From an uncultured Bacteroidota bacterium (lineage in GTDB: Bacteria > Bacteroidota > Bacteroidia > Bacteroidales > VadinHA17), in NCBI GenBank assembly GCA_903844815.1, contig CAIMVD010000352.1, positions 1 through 55,233 of the forward strand: a stretch of DNA of 55,233 nucleotides. Direction: 5' to 3'. Below, in pieces: positions 1 to 9,685 of the stretch. How positions within the stretch are numbered: position 1 is the first letter of the stretch; every line of letters starts with the position of its first letter. The position numbers and the translations under genes were made by a program. The notes under the pieces were generated by a model. It did no database searches, was not told the DNA's origin, and saw only the letters and a list, made by a program, of their open reading frames with translations.

Positions 1-227
1 TTGCAAATCGGCGCCAGCGAAGGTCACGGCTGTTCTGAATATAAACCTATCATTCATTGATGAGACTGTAAGTGGAATATTTATTTGGCCCCGATTGCAA
101 ATCGGCGCCAGCGAAGGTCACGGCTGTTCTGAATATAAACCATTATCATTCATAGATGAGACTGTAAGTGGAATGTTTGTTTGGCCCCGATTGCAAATCG
201 GCGCCAGCGAAGGTCACGGCTGTTCTG
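1..227. repeat. Tandem repeat, 94-96 bp unit
   Basis: Two nearly identical units (1-94 and 95-190) and a partial third (191-227) follow head to tail. Each begins TTGCAAATCGGCGCCAGCG and ends GGCCCCGA. Across each unit junction CCGATT-GCA-AATCGG forms a perfect small palindrome, so every unit carries one REP-like hairpin. The array continues off the left edge of the window. No coding frame is supported here; the open frame through 181-348 is only read-through in front of the first gene. Confidence 0.85.
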
Positions 228-252
228 CTGGCGCGGATTTGTAATCCGTGCC
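183..252. repeat. REPIN-like pair of inverted REP palindromes
   Basis: A REP palindrome (183-209, GGCCCCGATTGCAAATCGG then CGCCAGCG) is followed about 17 bases later by a related one in opposite orientation (227-252, GCTGGCGCGGATTTGTAATC then CGTGCC). The pair can fold into one long hairpin, the layout known for REPINs moved by RAYT transposases. A related pair lies at 44922-45018. No RAYT gene is in the window, so the mobilising enzyme is inferred. Confidence 0.65.
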
Positions 253-305
253 ATTAATAATTTAGAATGTTACTTCAGCCGAAAATATTCCTTTGAAGCA
301 CAGGT

Positions 306-313
306 TAACTTTG
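306..313 (+). promoter_or_regulatory. Predicted -7 promoter element TAACTTTG
   Basis: TAACTTTG matches the Bacteroidetes -7 consensus TAnnTTTG and lies 35 bases before the chosen ATG at 349. No well spaced -33 TTTG is seen, so only the -7 half is supported. Confidence 0.45.
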
Positions 314-348
314 ATTTCTTTATATTGCAGACTAAAGGATTCGAAATT

Positions 349-1629
349 ATGCCAGATCTCAACAGGGTTCTCAGAAAAATCACCAGGGTTACTCCCTCGG
401 TATTCCTTTTAGTGCTCCTTTGGCTTGTATTTACAGGAAGCCGGGATCTCAGGCACAAATCCGTATCAGGTTCCGGAACCGAAGGGACAAACTGGCCTTT
501 TTTCCGTGGAGAAGGAAGCCGTGGAATTGCTGCGGGATCAGAATATCCGACTGATTGGAACGGCACTACCGGAAAAAATATTGAATGGAAAATCATTATT
601 CCGGGTGTAGGAAAAAGTTCTCCGGTTATATGGGGTGACAAGCTTTTTCTGACCTCCGCTGAGGATGGCAAATGCAAAGTTTTGTGTATAAGCAAAAAAG
701 ACGGTGAAATTCTTTGGAAATACCAGGTAACGAGGCTAGCAGGAGAACCGGAAAAGCTGCCTGAGATGGATGTTGAAGCGGGGCTTGCAGTTTCAACATC
801 TGCTACAAACGGCAAGCAGGTGTTCTCTGTTTTCGCTAACGGCAATTTGGTTTGCCTCGATATGGATGGCAATCTTATCTGGTCAAAGAATATTGGAGTA
901 CCAAAAAGCAGTTACGGATATTCATCATCACTTATAATTTATGAAAATATCCTTATTGTACAGTTCGACAGTAATGAGAAGCTTTCACTCATGGGATTCG
1001 AAACAGGGACCGGAGTGCTGAAATTTGAAACTCAAAGAACCGGACGTCCCGTATGGTCTTCACCTGTGCTTGCAGAGTTTGACCATAAGCCGGTGTTGAT
1101 AATAAACGGTAATCCCGATGTTACAGGTTATGACCCTGTTAGCGGGAAGAAACTATGGTCTGTTGAATGTATGACCGGCGATGTGGTGCCTTCGGTGGCA
1201 GTAAACAGGAACTTTGTATATGCCGTTACCGATTATGCAAAACTTGTCGCCATCAAACCGGGAAAAGAAGCCTCAATAGTCTGGGATGACAATACTTACA
1301 CGCCCGATGTTTCGAGTCCTGTTGCATACGAAGAGTGTCTTTTTGTTGCAACAGGCAGTGGTGACGTGGCATGCTATAATCAGGAAAGGGGAGATACATT
1401 ATGGACACGTTACCTTGACTGTCAGTTCTATGCCTCTCCAGTAATTGCAGGCAAACTGCTTTATCTGCCCGACCGGAGCGGAGTAATGCATATTGTCCGT
1501 GCTGAAAAGAGTTTTACGCTTGTCGGTGAACCTTCACTCGGTGAATCATCAGATTGTACACCTGCCTTTTCTGACAAGAAGATATATATAAGGAGTTCAA
1601 AAAATCTTTATTGTATTTCAAAGAACTGA
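349..1629 (+). CDS. PQQ-type beta-propeller repeat protein
   Basis: 426 residues from the ATG at 349; a longer open frame reaches back to 181 but runs through repeat DNA and behind the predicted promoter, so the later start is preferred. After a hydrophobic segment around residues 15-30 (VFLLVLLWLVFTG) the mature part has repeated blades with the family's typical phrases, such as WPFFRG, SSPVIWGDKLFLTS and GEILWKY. This is the BamB/PQQ-dehydrogenase-like fold (WD40/YVTN-type propeller). The PQQ ligands of true quinoprotein dehydrogenases are not apparent, so a binding or scaffold role in the envelope is more likely than a dehydrogenase. It is the first gene of a plus-strand run ending with an ABC exporter, and it resembles the products of 1750-2868 and 8230-9591. 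Confidence 0.85.
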   Translation: MPDLNRVLRKITRVTPSVFLLVLLWLVFTGSRDLRHKSVSGSGTEGTNWPFFRGEGSRGIAAGSEYPTDWNGTTGKNIEWKIIIPGVGKSSPVIWGDKLFLTSAEDGKCKVLCISKKDGEILWKYQVTRLAGEPEKLPEMDVEAGLAVSTSATNGKQVFSVFANGNLVCLDMDGNLIWSKNIGVPKSSYGYSSSLIIYENILIVQFDSNEKLSLMGFETGTGVLKFETQRTGRPVWSSPVLAEFDHKPVLIINGNPDVTGYDPVSGKKLWSVECMTGDVVPSVAVNRNFVYAVTDYAKLVAIKPGKEASIVWDDNTYTPDVSSPVAYEECLFVATGSGDVACYNQERGDTLWTRYLDCQFYASPVIAGKLLYLPDRSGVMHIVRAEKSFTLVGEPSLGESSDCTPAFSDKKIYIRSSKNLYCISKN

Positions 1630-1749
1630 AAAGTCCATATCTTTGGAAAATCAAGATGTATTAGTGTTTAGTAACCGGAAGGGAACAGCGAAGCCATGAT
1701 CTATGTCTGTCCGGTCAGAATTTCAGGCATTTTGAAATAATTTATATTT

Positions 1750-2868
1750 ATGAAACAGATATTGACTTTAATATTTCTTGTTGTTTTTTTTCTTAGGGCT
1801 CCGGCCCAGAGCGGTACCGGTGAATGGCCCGTTTTCAGGGGAAGCCCGGACCTTTCGGGAAAATCAGATTCAGAGATTTCCACTTCATCTAAACTGTTAT
1901 GGTCATCTGCTACGGGTGTCAGAACAAAGTCATCGCCTGTAATAAGCGAAGGAAGGATCTACTTCGGGAATGAAACCGGTTCTTTAATAGCAACAGGACT
2001 TGACGGAAAGCTCTTATGGAAATATGAATCAGAAAATTCAATTGATGCTCCGCCACTGGTAGCCGGCCGAATGGTGGTTTTTGGCTCAAATAACGGAGTA
2101 CTCAGGGCTGTCGATAAAATCTCGGGAAAGCTCATCTGGTCTTATACTACTGAAAATCAAATTGCAGGATCAGCCAATATATGGAAGTCGGGGAATAAAT
2201 CGGTAATAGTTGCCGGGAGCTATGATTATTATCTTCACGGAGTCGATGCTAAAACAGGGAAGTCGCTATGGAAGGCAGAAACGGAAAATTACATCAACGG
2301 AGCTCCTGCCGTTTCCGATGGAAAAATAATTTTCGGCGGCTGTGATGGGATGTTAAGGATTGTCGATCCGCTCAATGGCAAACAAAAAGACCCGATAGAG
2401 ATAGGTGTGTATATTGCTGCCTCTCCTGCCCTTTCGGGCAACCTGGCTTTCTTTGGCGACTATGATGGAACTGTGTATTGTATCAACATAGCCACAGGGA
2501 AAACAGAATGGAAAAGTACTGCTGGCAGCGGTACTTCTTCAATACTTGCCACTCCGGCAGTTGGACCAGATTGCATAATCGTGGGAAGCGAGGATAAAAG
2601 CCTTTACTGCTTCAGCAAAAAAGATGGAAAAATAAATTGGAATCTGAGAACAAACGGCCGTATTTCGGGTTCTGCAGTAATTACTGCCTCAAGGGTGCTT
2701 TTCGGTTCGATGGATGGGAATATTTACATTGCCGGATTAAATGGCGGGCAGAAGCTTTGGAGTTTCAATGCAGGCTCACCCATAAGCAGCTCTCCGGCTG
2801 TGGTTGACGGCAAATTTTACATTCTTACTGAAGATGGAAGGCTCCTTTGTTTTGGTGAAAAAAAATAA
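1750..2868 (+). CDS. Secreted PQQ-like beta-propeller protein
   Basis: 372 residues with a clear signal peptide (MKQILTLIFLVVFFLRAPAQ) and at least seven propeller blades, each with a GKLLWKYE- or GKTEWKS-type strand followed by SSPVISEGRIYFG-type strands. It is shorter than the preceding paralogue and probably periplasmic or surface exposed. The spacing of 120 bases from the gene before leaves room for its own promoter. Only three bases separate its stop from the glycosyltransferase start, so the two are very likely co-transcribed. No enzymatic residues are recognised; function unknown beyond the fold. Confidence 0.85.
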   Translation: MKQILTLIFLVVFFLRAPAQSGTGEWPVFRGSPDLSGKSDSEISTSSKLLWSSATGVRTKSSPVISEGRIYFGNETGSLIATGLDGKLLWKYESENSIDAPPLVAGRMVVFGSNNGVLRAVDKISGKLIWSYTTENQIAGSANIWKSGNKSVIVAGSYDYYLHGVDAKTGKSLWKAETENYINGAPAVSDGKIIFGGCDGMLRIVDPLNGKQKDPIEIGVYIAASPALSGNLAFFGDYDGTVYCINIATGKTEWKSTAGSGTSSILATPAVGPDCIIVGSEDKSLYCFSKKDGKINWNLRTNGRISGSAVITASRVLFGSMDGNIYIAGLNGGQKLWSFNAGSPISSSPAVVDGKFYILTEDGRLLCFGEKK

Positions 2869-2871
2869 AAA

Positions 2872-4179
2872 ATGAAGATTGTATATCTGATAACAGGATC
2901 AGGTGGTTCGTTTTATTGTGCGAACTGCTATCGCGACATGATCTGCCTCAGGGCAATGCGAAAAGTTGAAGGTATCAGTGCCACGGCAATTCCCTTATAC
3001 CTTCCGCCCGATGAAGGTACATCTGAGAAAGAAATCGACAACAAGGTTTTTTTCGGTGCCATCTCTCTTTATCTCAGGGAGAAGGTCTCATTCCTGAAAA
3101 ACATGCCGGAGTTTTTTGACAAGTTTTTCGATTCACGCCTGTTTCTAAGGATGGCTGCCAAACGTGCAGGAACCACCCGCACGGAGGGGTTGGAGGAGAT
3201 GACGCTGAGCATGATAATGGGCGACGAAGCATTTCCGGATAAGGAGATCGACAGGTTGGTCAGGTATCTCACATCAAACGGCAAGCCGGATATAATTCAC
3301 CTTTCAAATGCACTCATAATCGGCCTGGCCCGACAACTTAAGAAAAGACTGGATGTGAAAATTGTCTGCTCACTCCTTAATGAAGATGACTGGATTGACG
3401 AGATGGCTGAACCATACCAGTCAAATGCATGGAAGATGATTGCCAGAGAAGCCGTGAATGTAGACGCCTTTGTAACGCCCAGCAGGTATTACAGAGACCA
3501 TTTCATCTCAAAAACCGGCATAACAGGTTCTGATTATTATATAGTTCCTCTTGCACTGGATCATATTTCATACACAGCCGTTCCAAAAAAAGATAACTTC
3601 CCGGCCCTGGGATATTTCTGCCGAATTAATTCTGCCAACGGATTTGATAAACTTGTTGACGCATTTATTTTGCTGAAACAAAACGACAGGCTTCCAGGCC
3701 TTACCCTGCACGTTTCGGGAGGATATACATCTGACGATAAACCCTTTATAATGGAGCAGATAAGAAAGATAAAGAGCGCCGGATTTAAAAGTTCTGTAAA
3801 AATATATCCTGAGTTTCACGGGAACAGCAAGGAAGAATTCTTCAGCAATATCGATATCATGAGCGTTCCTGTAAGGAAACATGACGGATATGGCCTCTAT
3901 ATCCTTGAATCCAATTCTGCAGGTGTTCCGGTGGTTCAGCCGGCGACGGGAGCTTTTCCTGAGATCATTGAGAAGACAGGAGGTGGCATCACTTATTTCC
4001 CCGATACTGTTGAGGTATTATCTGATTCTATATACAAATTATTTTTAGATAAAGATTTAAGAATCCAGCTTGGTGAAGTCGGAAAGTTAAGAGTGCCTGC
4101 TGAACTGTCCCTTGAAAAAATGGCTGCCGGGCTATCTGAGGCATATAAGGAGGCTACAGGAAGCCGTATCTTGTCTTAA
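2872..4179 (+). CDS. Glycosyltransferase, family 4-like
   Basis: 435 residues, no signal peptide, so cytoplasmic. The N-terminal half starts with a Rossmann strand and glycine loop (MKIVYLITGSGGS) followed by an unusual CANCYRDM segment. The C-terminal half has GT-B features: LGYFCRINSANGFDKLVDAF, then the nucleotide-sugar region KHDGYGLYILESNSAGVPVV near residues 335-355, where the E of YILE fits the GT4 EX7E-like motif. Donor and acceptor cannot be deduced. Directly downstream of a propeller protein and upstream of an ABC exporter, it may glycosylate an exported product of this locus; that is inference. Confidence 0.8.
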   Translation: MKIVYLITGSGGSFYCANCYRDMICLRAMRKVEGISATAIPLYLPPDEGTSEKEIDNKVFFGAISLYLREKVSFLKNMPEFFDKFFDSRLFLRMAAKRAGTTRTEGLEEMTLSMIMGDEAFPDKEIDRLVRYLTSNGKPDIIHLSNALIIGLARQLKKRLDVKIVCSLLNEDDWIDEMAEPYQSNAWKMIAREAVNVDAFVTPSRYYRDHFISKTGITGSDYYIVPLALDHISYTAVPKKDNFPALGYFCRINSANGFDKLVDAFILLKQNDRLPGLTLHVSGGYTSDDKPFIMEQIRKIKSAGFKSSVKIYPEFHGNSKEEFFSNIDIMSVPVRKHDGYGLYILESNSAGVPVVQPATGAFPEIIEKTGGGITYFPDTVEVLSDSIYKLFLDKDLRIQLGEVGKLRVPAELSLEKMAAGLSEAYKEATGSRILS

Positions 4180-4233
4180 ATAATACCAAATGCAGCAAAA
4201 GACTGATTGAATGAAAGTAATGCGATAATAAAC

Positions 4234-4923
4234 ATGACAGAAAACACAATTATTCTCTCTCTGGACAATCTTTCCAAATCATTTCCACAGAGAGGGCTTG
4301 TACTTGACGGACTTAGTCTTGAAGTAAATGAAGGGGATGCCCTGGCTTTCATGGGGCCTTCGGGTTCCGGCAAGACAACACTGATGAATATAATTGGCCT
4401 CCTCGATAAACCCGACACCGGGGAAATCATTTTTAAAGGAAGAGCAATTTCGGGATTTTCAGGTGATGAATCATCCGGTTACAGGAGCCGCAATATTGGT
4501 TTCGTTTTCCAGGACCATCTTCTTTTGCCATACCTGACTATTATCGAAAACATCTTTCTGCCTCTTATTGCAGCAAGTCACTCCAAAGAAGAACTGGAGG
4601 AAAGAAAAGACCATCTTATGGGGCTTATGAAAAAAGCAGGGATTGATACTCTCGCAGAAAAGTATCCATTTCAGATTTCCGGGGGAGAAGCACAGAGAGC
4701 AGCACTTGTAAGAGCCCTGGCCAACAAGCCTTCAATTCTTCTCGCAGATGAGCCGACAGGTTCCCTCGATAATGCCAATGCGTCATTGATGGGAGATCTA
4801 ATGCTTGAGATGAACGGCAAATTCGGCACTACATTGATTGTCGCCACTCACTCTTACGAACTTGCTAAAAGAATGACCCACCTGTTCCGGCTGGAAAATG
4901 GCAAATTAAACAGATCATTGTAG
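4234..4923 (+). CDS. ABC transporter ATPase, LolD/MacB type
   Basis: 229 residues counted from the ATG at 4234; an in-frame TTG at 4207 would add nine residues but is less likely. Walker A is GPSGSGKTTL at about residues 41-50, the Q-loop follows in FVFQDHLLLPYL, the signature is ISGGEAQRAALVRAL, Walker B is SILLADEPTGSLD and the switch histidine is in VATHS. These are the hallmarks of the LolD/MacB/FtsE group that drives mechanotransmission-type export rather than uptake. The stop is seven bases before the permease gene, its obvious partner. Confidence 0.92.
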   Translation: MTENTIILSLDNLSKSFPQRGLVLDGLSLEVNEGDALAFMGPSGSGKTTLMNIIGLLDKPDTGEIIFKGRAISGFSGDESSGYRSRNIGFVFQDHLLLPYLTIIENIFLPLIAASHSKEELEERKDHLMGLMKKAGIDTLAEKYPFQISGGEAQRAALVRALANKPSILLADEPTGSLDNANASLMGDLMLEMNGKFGTTLIVATHSYELAKRMTHLFRLENGKLNRSL

Positions 4924-4930
4924 TAGTATT

Positions 4931-7900
4931 ATGGCAAATAAGATCTTTCATTTAGCTCTCAGGGCTGCCTGGTTCAGTAAAAGAACTTTCCTTTACCAAA
5001 CACTTATTATTCTTCTGCTTTCTGCCGTAATTACCGGTTCTTTGCTCACAGGATACTCTGTCAGGGAAAGCCTCAGGAGGTCAGCTTCGGTAAAACTAGG
5101 AAATACAGGTATCGTTATAAGCTCCGGCGAAAGATATGTTGTCGCGTCACTGGCCAGCCGCCTTTCAAAATCAACCGGCATGCCCTGTACTGGTTTCATG
5201 GAAATGAAAGGATATATTCAGACACTCTCCTCACAAAAGAAAGCGCTCAATATAAATATTTTTGCAGTTGACAGTGGATTTTTCAGTTTTCAGGGAGTCG
5301 ATTCATTGAGTATTAAAAATGGTGAAGTTTTTATTAACAGGAAACTAGCCGATTATCTGGCAGCTTCGAAGGGCGATGAATTGATTATTCATTACAGGAA
5401 GATTTCCGATGTACCGGCGGGAGCCCCGTTTGCTCCTTCGGAGGAGACCGACAAGATGGTTGTGAAGAAGCTGGGCAGAATTCTTGAACCGGGTGAATCA
5501 GGAAACTACTCGCTCTCGATAAGCCAGATGGAGCCAATGAATATTTTTATTAACTCAGTTGATATTGAGGAGGACGGAAACAAGAGCAGGGTAAACAGAC
5601 TGGCTTTACATAATATTAACAACATAATGTTGGAGGATATATCTGCAACTCTTAAAAAAATTCTTGAACCCGGGGATATTGGTCTTAATTTCAGGATGGT
5701 TTCTCATACCGGAGAAACAGAGATGATTTCAGACAGAATATTTATAGATCCTAAAAACATTGAAGCTGTTCAAAAAGCAATTCCGTCTGCAACTGAAATA
5801 CTGACCTATCTTGGAAATAGTTTTAGAAAAGGAGAAAAGTCAGCTCCATACTCTTTTGTATCGGCACTCCCCTCCTCTCGTTACAGCAATGTGCCTGCCA
5901 GTAACGGCATGGTTATAAGCGAGTGGCTTTCAGAGGACCTTTCTGCCGGTGTTGGAGATACAGTAGTTATGGCCTGGTATTCACCTGACTCTCTTAATAA
6001 TCTCGTTGAAAAGAGCGGGAATTTCATAGTTTACCATGTCGCCGGAAAAGAAACTATATGGTCCGATTCCCTACTGATGCCTGCGTTTCCGGGGATAGCC
6101 GGTAGCAAATCATGTTCTGACTGGGACGCAGGTGTTTTGATTGAACTCGACAAAATCAGGCAACAAGACGAGGTTTACTGGAACAGGTTTCGGGGAACAC
6201 CCAAGGCATTTATTAATTATGATAAGGGAAAAGAGTTGTGGGGAAATAATTTCGGACCGGCTACATCCATAAGATTCCCGGAGGGAATGTCGATACAAGA
6301 AATAAGGGATCAACTTAAGGGCAAAATAGAGCCATCTGAAGCAGGATTAAGCATTTCAGATCTTTATGCCGATTCTCTTAAAGCAGCGGATGAAAGTGTA
6401 GACTTTGGATCACTCTTCCTCAGTCTTGGTTTTTTTCTGATTATGGCTTCCCTGATTCTATTGTCTTTCACAATATCCACCTGGCTTGATTCAAAAGCCA
6501 ATGAGATCAGAACGCTTTTTGCACTGGGATTCAAAAACAGCTACACCGGCAGGCTAATGTTTCTTGAACTGGCGATCATGACTATTCCCGGTTCAGCTGC
6601 AGGGGCTCTCGGAGGTTACATAATCAATGTTTTAATTACGGTTGCGCTGAATTCTGTATGGAAGGGAGCTGTACAGACTGATACTCTGAATTCATACTTC
6701 AGTCTTAGCACCGTAGTGTTGGGTTTCTTTATTGCAATTATTCCGGTCATGGCAATTGCGGGAATTAAAATAAAAGGATTTCTCCGGCGGATGGATAATA
6801 AAGAGAATCATATTTTTATTCATCCTGTAAGGAGAAAATGGACGCCGGCAGTTATTATTTCAGGGGTTTTTACAGCAGGATTATTGTTCTTTTCCTTCAT
6901 TTTGCCGGGTCAGAAAATCATATTGAGCTTTTTATCCGGATCTTTGATGTTTATATGGTTAATACTGCTTTTCAGGTATCTGATATTAAGTACTAAAACA
7001 CCGGGAAAAGGCAAAAAAGGAATCTATAACAACCCTTCGGTCCTCTACTATGCATTTTATCCGTCGCATGCATTGACTCCTGTTATTTTTATTGCAGCAG
7101 GCCTTTTTGCAGTATTTGTTACGGGAGCGAACAGGGCAGGTTTTGACAATTCTCAACTCAAGACTTCAGGAGGAACGGGAGGCTATCTTTTATGGTGCGA
7201 AAGTTCGCTTCCTGTGATGGAGAATCTGAATACAAGGGCCGGACTCATTGCTGCCGGATTGGATGTTCCGGAAATGAAGGATATGTCCTTCATTCTGGCA
7301 AAGCGTTCAGCAGGCAATGATGCGAGTTGCCTGAATCTTAATCATATTTCGGTTCCCCCCATTCTTGGTTTGGATCCCGGGAAGTTCATTGAGAAGGGGG
7401 CATTCTCTTTTTCTGGTACACTTAAGGAACCGATTGTCCAAAACGGCTGGCAATACCTTAATATTCCAGGCAGCAATAATATAATCTACGGGATTGCCGA
7501 CCAGACTGTTCTGGAGTGGGGACTGAAGATCGGAATTGGAGATACTTTGATATTGAGGTCTGAGAATGGACAACCATTAAAGATCGTAATATCAGGAGCC
7601 CTTAAATCTTCGGTATTTCAGGGAAATGTAATAATAGGAATGAATAATTTCGTAAAATACTTCCCTTCAGTATCCGGAAGTAATATATTACTTGCAGAAG
7701 GAAAACCGGAAATGGTCGAATCTTACAGGACAATCATCTCAGAACGACTTGAGAACAAGGGGATGAATGTTGAAATCACCAGTGACAGGCTGGCATCATT
7801 TAATGAGGTAACAAATACCTATCTCTCTGTATTCATGGTACTGGGAGGGCTGGGTATGATCACAGGAATCGTCGGCCTTGGCTTTATCCTGATACGAAAT

Positions 7901-8194
7901 TATAACCTCCGGCGAAGGGAATTTGCACTCATGCTGGCAACAGGTTTTACCCTGGCCAGGATCAGAAAAATGATTATAAGGGAACAATTGGTAATACTAA
8001 TTGCAGGGCTTACAACAGGCTTCACTTCAGCGGTAATTGCAACCCTGCCTTCAGTGTCGGGAAGCAGCGAAGTCCCGTGGACTTTACTGTTGGCGATGCT
8101 CTTCTCAATTGTTTTGGCAGGGCTGGCAGCTCTCTTTATTTCTGCGAAGTACGTCACAAGTGATTCTCTTACTTCATCACTTCGAAAAGAATGA
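4931..8194 (+). CDS. ABC transporter permease, FtsX/MacB-like, 1087 residues
   Basis: A very long FtsX-type permease. It has an N-terminal membrane helix (about residues 15-40), a large extracytoplasmic region to about residue 490, three helices ending near 615, a further pair of helices (640-690), another helix near 720, a second large soluble region (740-985) and three C-terminal helices (about 985-1080). This duplicated FtsX arrangement, in which one polypeptide carries both permease halves, is known in the MacB/LolCE superfamily (YbbP-like). With the preceding ATPase it should form an inner-membrane complex moving lipoproteins, peptides or glycoconjugates toward the outer envelope. Substrate unknown. 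Confidence 0.88.
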   Translation: MANKIFHLALRAAWFSKRTFLYQTLIILLLSAVITGSLLTGYSVRESLRRSASVKLGNTGIVISSGERYVVASLASRLSKSTGMPCTGFMEMKGYIQTLSSQKKALNINIFAVDSGFFSFQGVDSLSIKNGEVFINRKLADYLAASKGDELIIHYRKISDVPAGAPFAPSEETDKMVVKKLGRILEPGESGNYSLSISQMEPMNIFINSVDIEEDGNKSRVNRLALHNINNIMLEDISATLKKILEPGDIGLNFRMVSHTGETEMISDRIFIDPKNIEAVQKAIPSATEILTYLGNSFRKGEKSAPYSFVSALPSSRYSNVPASNGMVISEWLSEDLSAGVGDTVVMAWYSPDSLNNLVEKSGNFIVYHVAGKETIWSDSLLMPAFPGIAGSKSCSDWDAGVLIELDKIRQQDEVYWNRFRGTPKAFINYDKGKELWGNNFGPATSIRFPEGMSIQEIRDQLKGKIEPSEAGLSISDLYADSLKAADESVDFGSLFLSLGFFLIMASLILLSFTISTWLDSKANEIRTLFALGFKNSYTGRLMFLELAIMTIPGSAAGALGGYIINVLITVALNSVWKGAVQTDTLNSYFSLSTVVLGFFIAIIPVMAIAGIKIKGFLRRMDNKENHIFIHPVRRKWTPAVIISGVFTAGLLFFSFILPGQKIILSFLSGSLMFIWLILLFRYLILSTKTPGKGKKGIYNNPSVLYYAFYPSHALTPVIFIAAGLFAVFVTGANRAGFDNSQLKTSGGTGGYLLWCESSLPVMENLNTRAGLIAAGLDVPEMKDMSFILAKRSAGNDASCLNLNHISVPPILGLDPGKFIEKGAFSFSGTLKEPIVQNGWQYLNIPGSNNIIYGIADQTVLEWGLKIGIGDTLILRSENGQPLKIVISGALKSSVFQGNVIIGMNNFVKYFPSVSGSNILLAEGKPEMVESYRTIISERLENKGMNVEITSDRLASFNEVTNTYLSVFMVLGGLGMITGIVGLGFILIRNYNLRRREFALMLATGFTLARIRKMIIREQLVILIAGLTTGFTSAVIATLPSVSGSSEVPWTLLLAMLFSIVLAGLAALFISAKYVTSDSLTSSLRKE

Positions 8195-8229
8195 ATTAAC
8201 CAAATTCATCCGGAAGATATGCTACGTTT

Positions 8230-9591
8230 TTATTTTACGGTTCCTGCCGCAATCAGATATTTCTGAGTCCTGAAGATTATCTCCCCGTCAGTAATTGCGG
8301 GAGCAGTCATGCAGATATCATTAAGTTTAATTTCCGATAACAATCTGAAACTATAACCGTCCTGCAAAATGTATACGGTACCTTCCTCATCAACAATGTA
8401 AATCTTCCCATCTGATGCTACAGGAGACGCAATGAAGCTTTTTGTTTTTCCCAGCTTACCCTTGAAGATCTCTCTTCCTGATACGGGATCAAGACAGGTG
8501 ACCGACCCGTTCCAGTCAACATTATAGAGGTGATTTTTATATAAAAGCATGGTATGCATATAAGAACCGCCCCTTGGGAGGCTCCATTTTACAAACTCAT
8601 TTGAAGTTTCTGTTTCTTTAAGAGTAATATCTCCGGTTGCATTCGTCTTAACCGCAAGAATGGGAGAATTTCTGCCATGAGCACTGTTAAAATAAAGAAG
8701 TCCGTTACCTACTATTGGAGTAGGGATCTGGATATCTCCTCCGCCAGTCATCTTCCATACCTCCTTGCCTGTTTCAAAATCATACCCGCCACGATGCTTG
8801 TATCCGTTCAGGGCAACATAAGTACTGCTTCCGTAAGTGTAAATATTCGGAGTGCACCAGCCGGGATACTCATCTCTCTGAGTCTTCCAAAGTTCTTTTC
8901 CTGTTTTTAAATCATACGCAGCCACAAAGGAGTTTTCAAGCACATCACACTGGATTATTAGAACCCCTTTATGAATTATCGGGGAGCTTGCAAATTCCCA
9001 TTCTGCATTTTTTACCATGAAAAATACAGATTTAAGAACCCCAAAACTTTTCTGCCATTGAATCTTGCCATTCATATCATAACAGTAAAGTCCTTCTGAG
9101 CCGAAGAAAGCAACCACATATTTACCGTCGGTAGCAACAGAGGTGTTTGCGTGAGTCGATTTAGGATGCCTCTTCATTTTCGGAATGCCTTTGAAGGAAG
9201 TTCTGTCCCATATCATTTTTCCAGTCGTCTTATCGATACAATATACTTTCCACTCGTGTACCGATGAGTCACGTACAGGTTCGATATCTCCGTATATCCC
9301 CGGTTTAAAGCCTTCCTTGTCAGCGGTGCTTACCGCAGAGGTAATGAAAAGGTTATTTCCCCAGATTACAGGACTCGAAAGTCCAAGCCCGGGTATTTCG
9401 ACTTTCCATTTTACATTTACCATCTTTTCAATGTCAAATGCAGCAGGCAGATTTGCATTATCCAAAACTCCCGATGACATGTAGCCTCTGTATTGAGGCC
9501 ATTGTCTTTCAGGTATTATCTGTCCAAAAGCAGATGATGAAAGCAGCAACGACAATGTCAGAAGCTTTAGAAATGAGCAGGTGAACTTCAT
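8230..9591 (-). CDS. Secreted PQQ-like beta-propeller protein
   Basis: 453 residues from the ATG at 9591; an earlier in-frame ATG at 9615 would put eight residues in front of the signal peptide MKFTCSFLKLLTLSLLLSSS. The mature protein begins with WPQYRGYMSSG and continues with propeller blades (LSSPVIWGNNLFITS, GKMIWDR, GKELWKT, GREIFKG). It is the third propeller paralogue at this end of the window and resembles the one at 349 in its WPxxRG opening. It converges with the permease gene (35-base gap) and is therefore transcribed separately. No catalytic motif is recognised. Confidence 0.85.
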   Translation of the reverse strand: MKFTCSFLKLLTLSLLLSSSAFGQIIPERQWPQYRGYMSSGVLDNANLPAAFDIEKMVNVKWKVEIPGLGLSSPVIWGNNLFITSAVSTADKEGFKPGIYGDIEPVRDSSVHEWKVYCIDKTTGKMIWDRTSFKGIPKMKRHPKSTHANTSVATDGKYVVAFFGSEGLYCYDMNGKIQWQKSFGVLKSVFFMVKNAEWEFASSPIIHKGVLIIQCDVLENSFVAAYDLKTGKELWKTQRDEYPGWCTPNIYTYGSSTYVALNGYKHRGGYDFETGKEVWKMTGGGDIQIPTPIVGNGLLYFNSAHGRNSPILAVKTNATGDITLKETETSNEFVKWSLPRGGSYMHTMLLYKNHLYNVDWNGSVTCLDPVSGREIFKGKLGKTKSFIASPVASDGKIYIVDEEGTVYILQDGYSFRLLSEIKLNDICMTAPAITDGEIIFRTQKYLIAAGTVK

Positions 9592-9685
9592 GGTTTCATT
9601 TTTTAGAATGGACATAAAGTTAATTAAATCATCTGAACTTCTAAAACGAACAATTAATTGTAAAGAAATAAATCAAAATCTTACA

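Noticed and set aside
181-348. N-terminal extension of the first propeller protein
   Set aside because: The frame passes through REP repeats and behind the predicted promoter; the extension has no signal peptide, whereas the ATG at 349 gives a normal membrane-anchored start.
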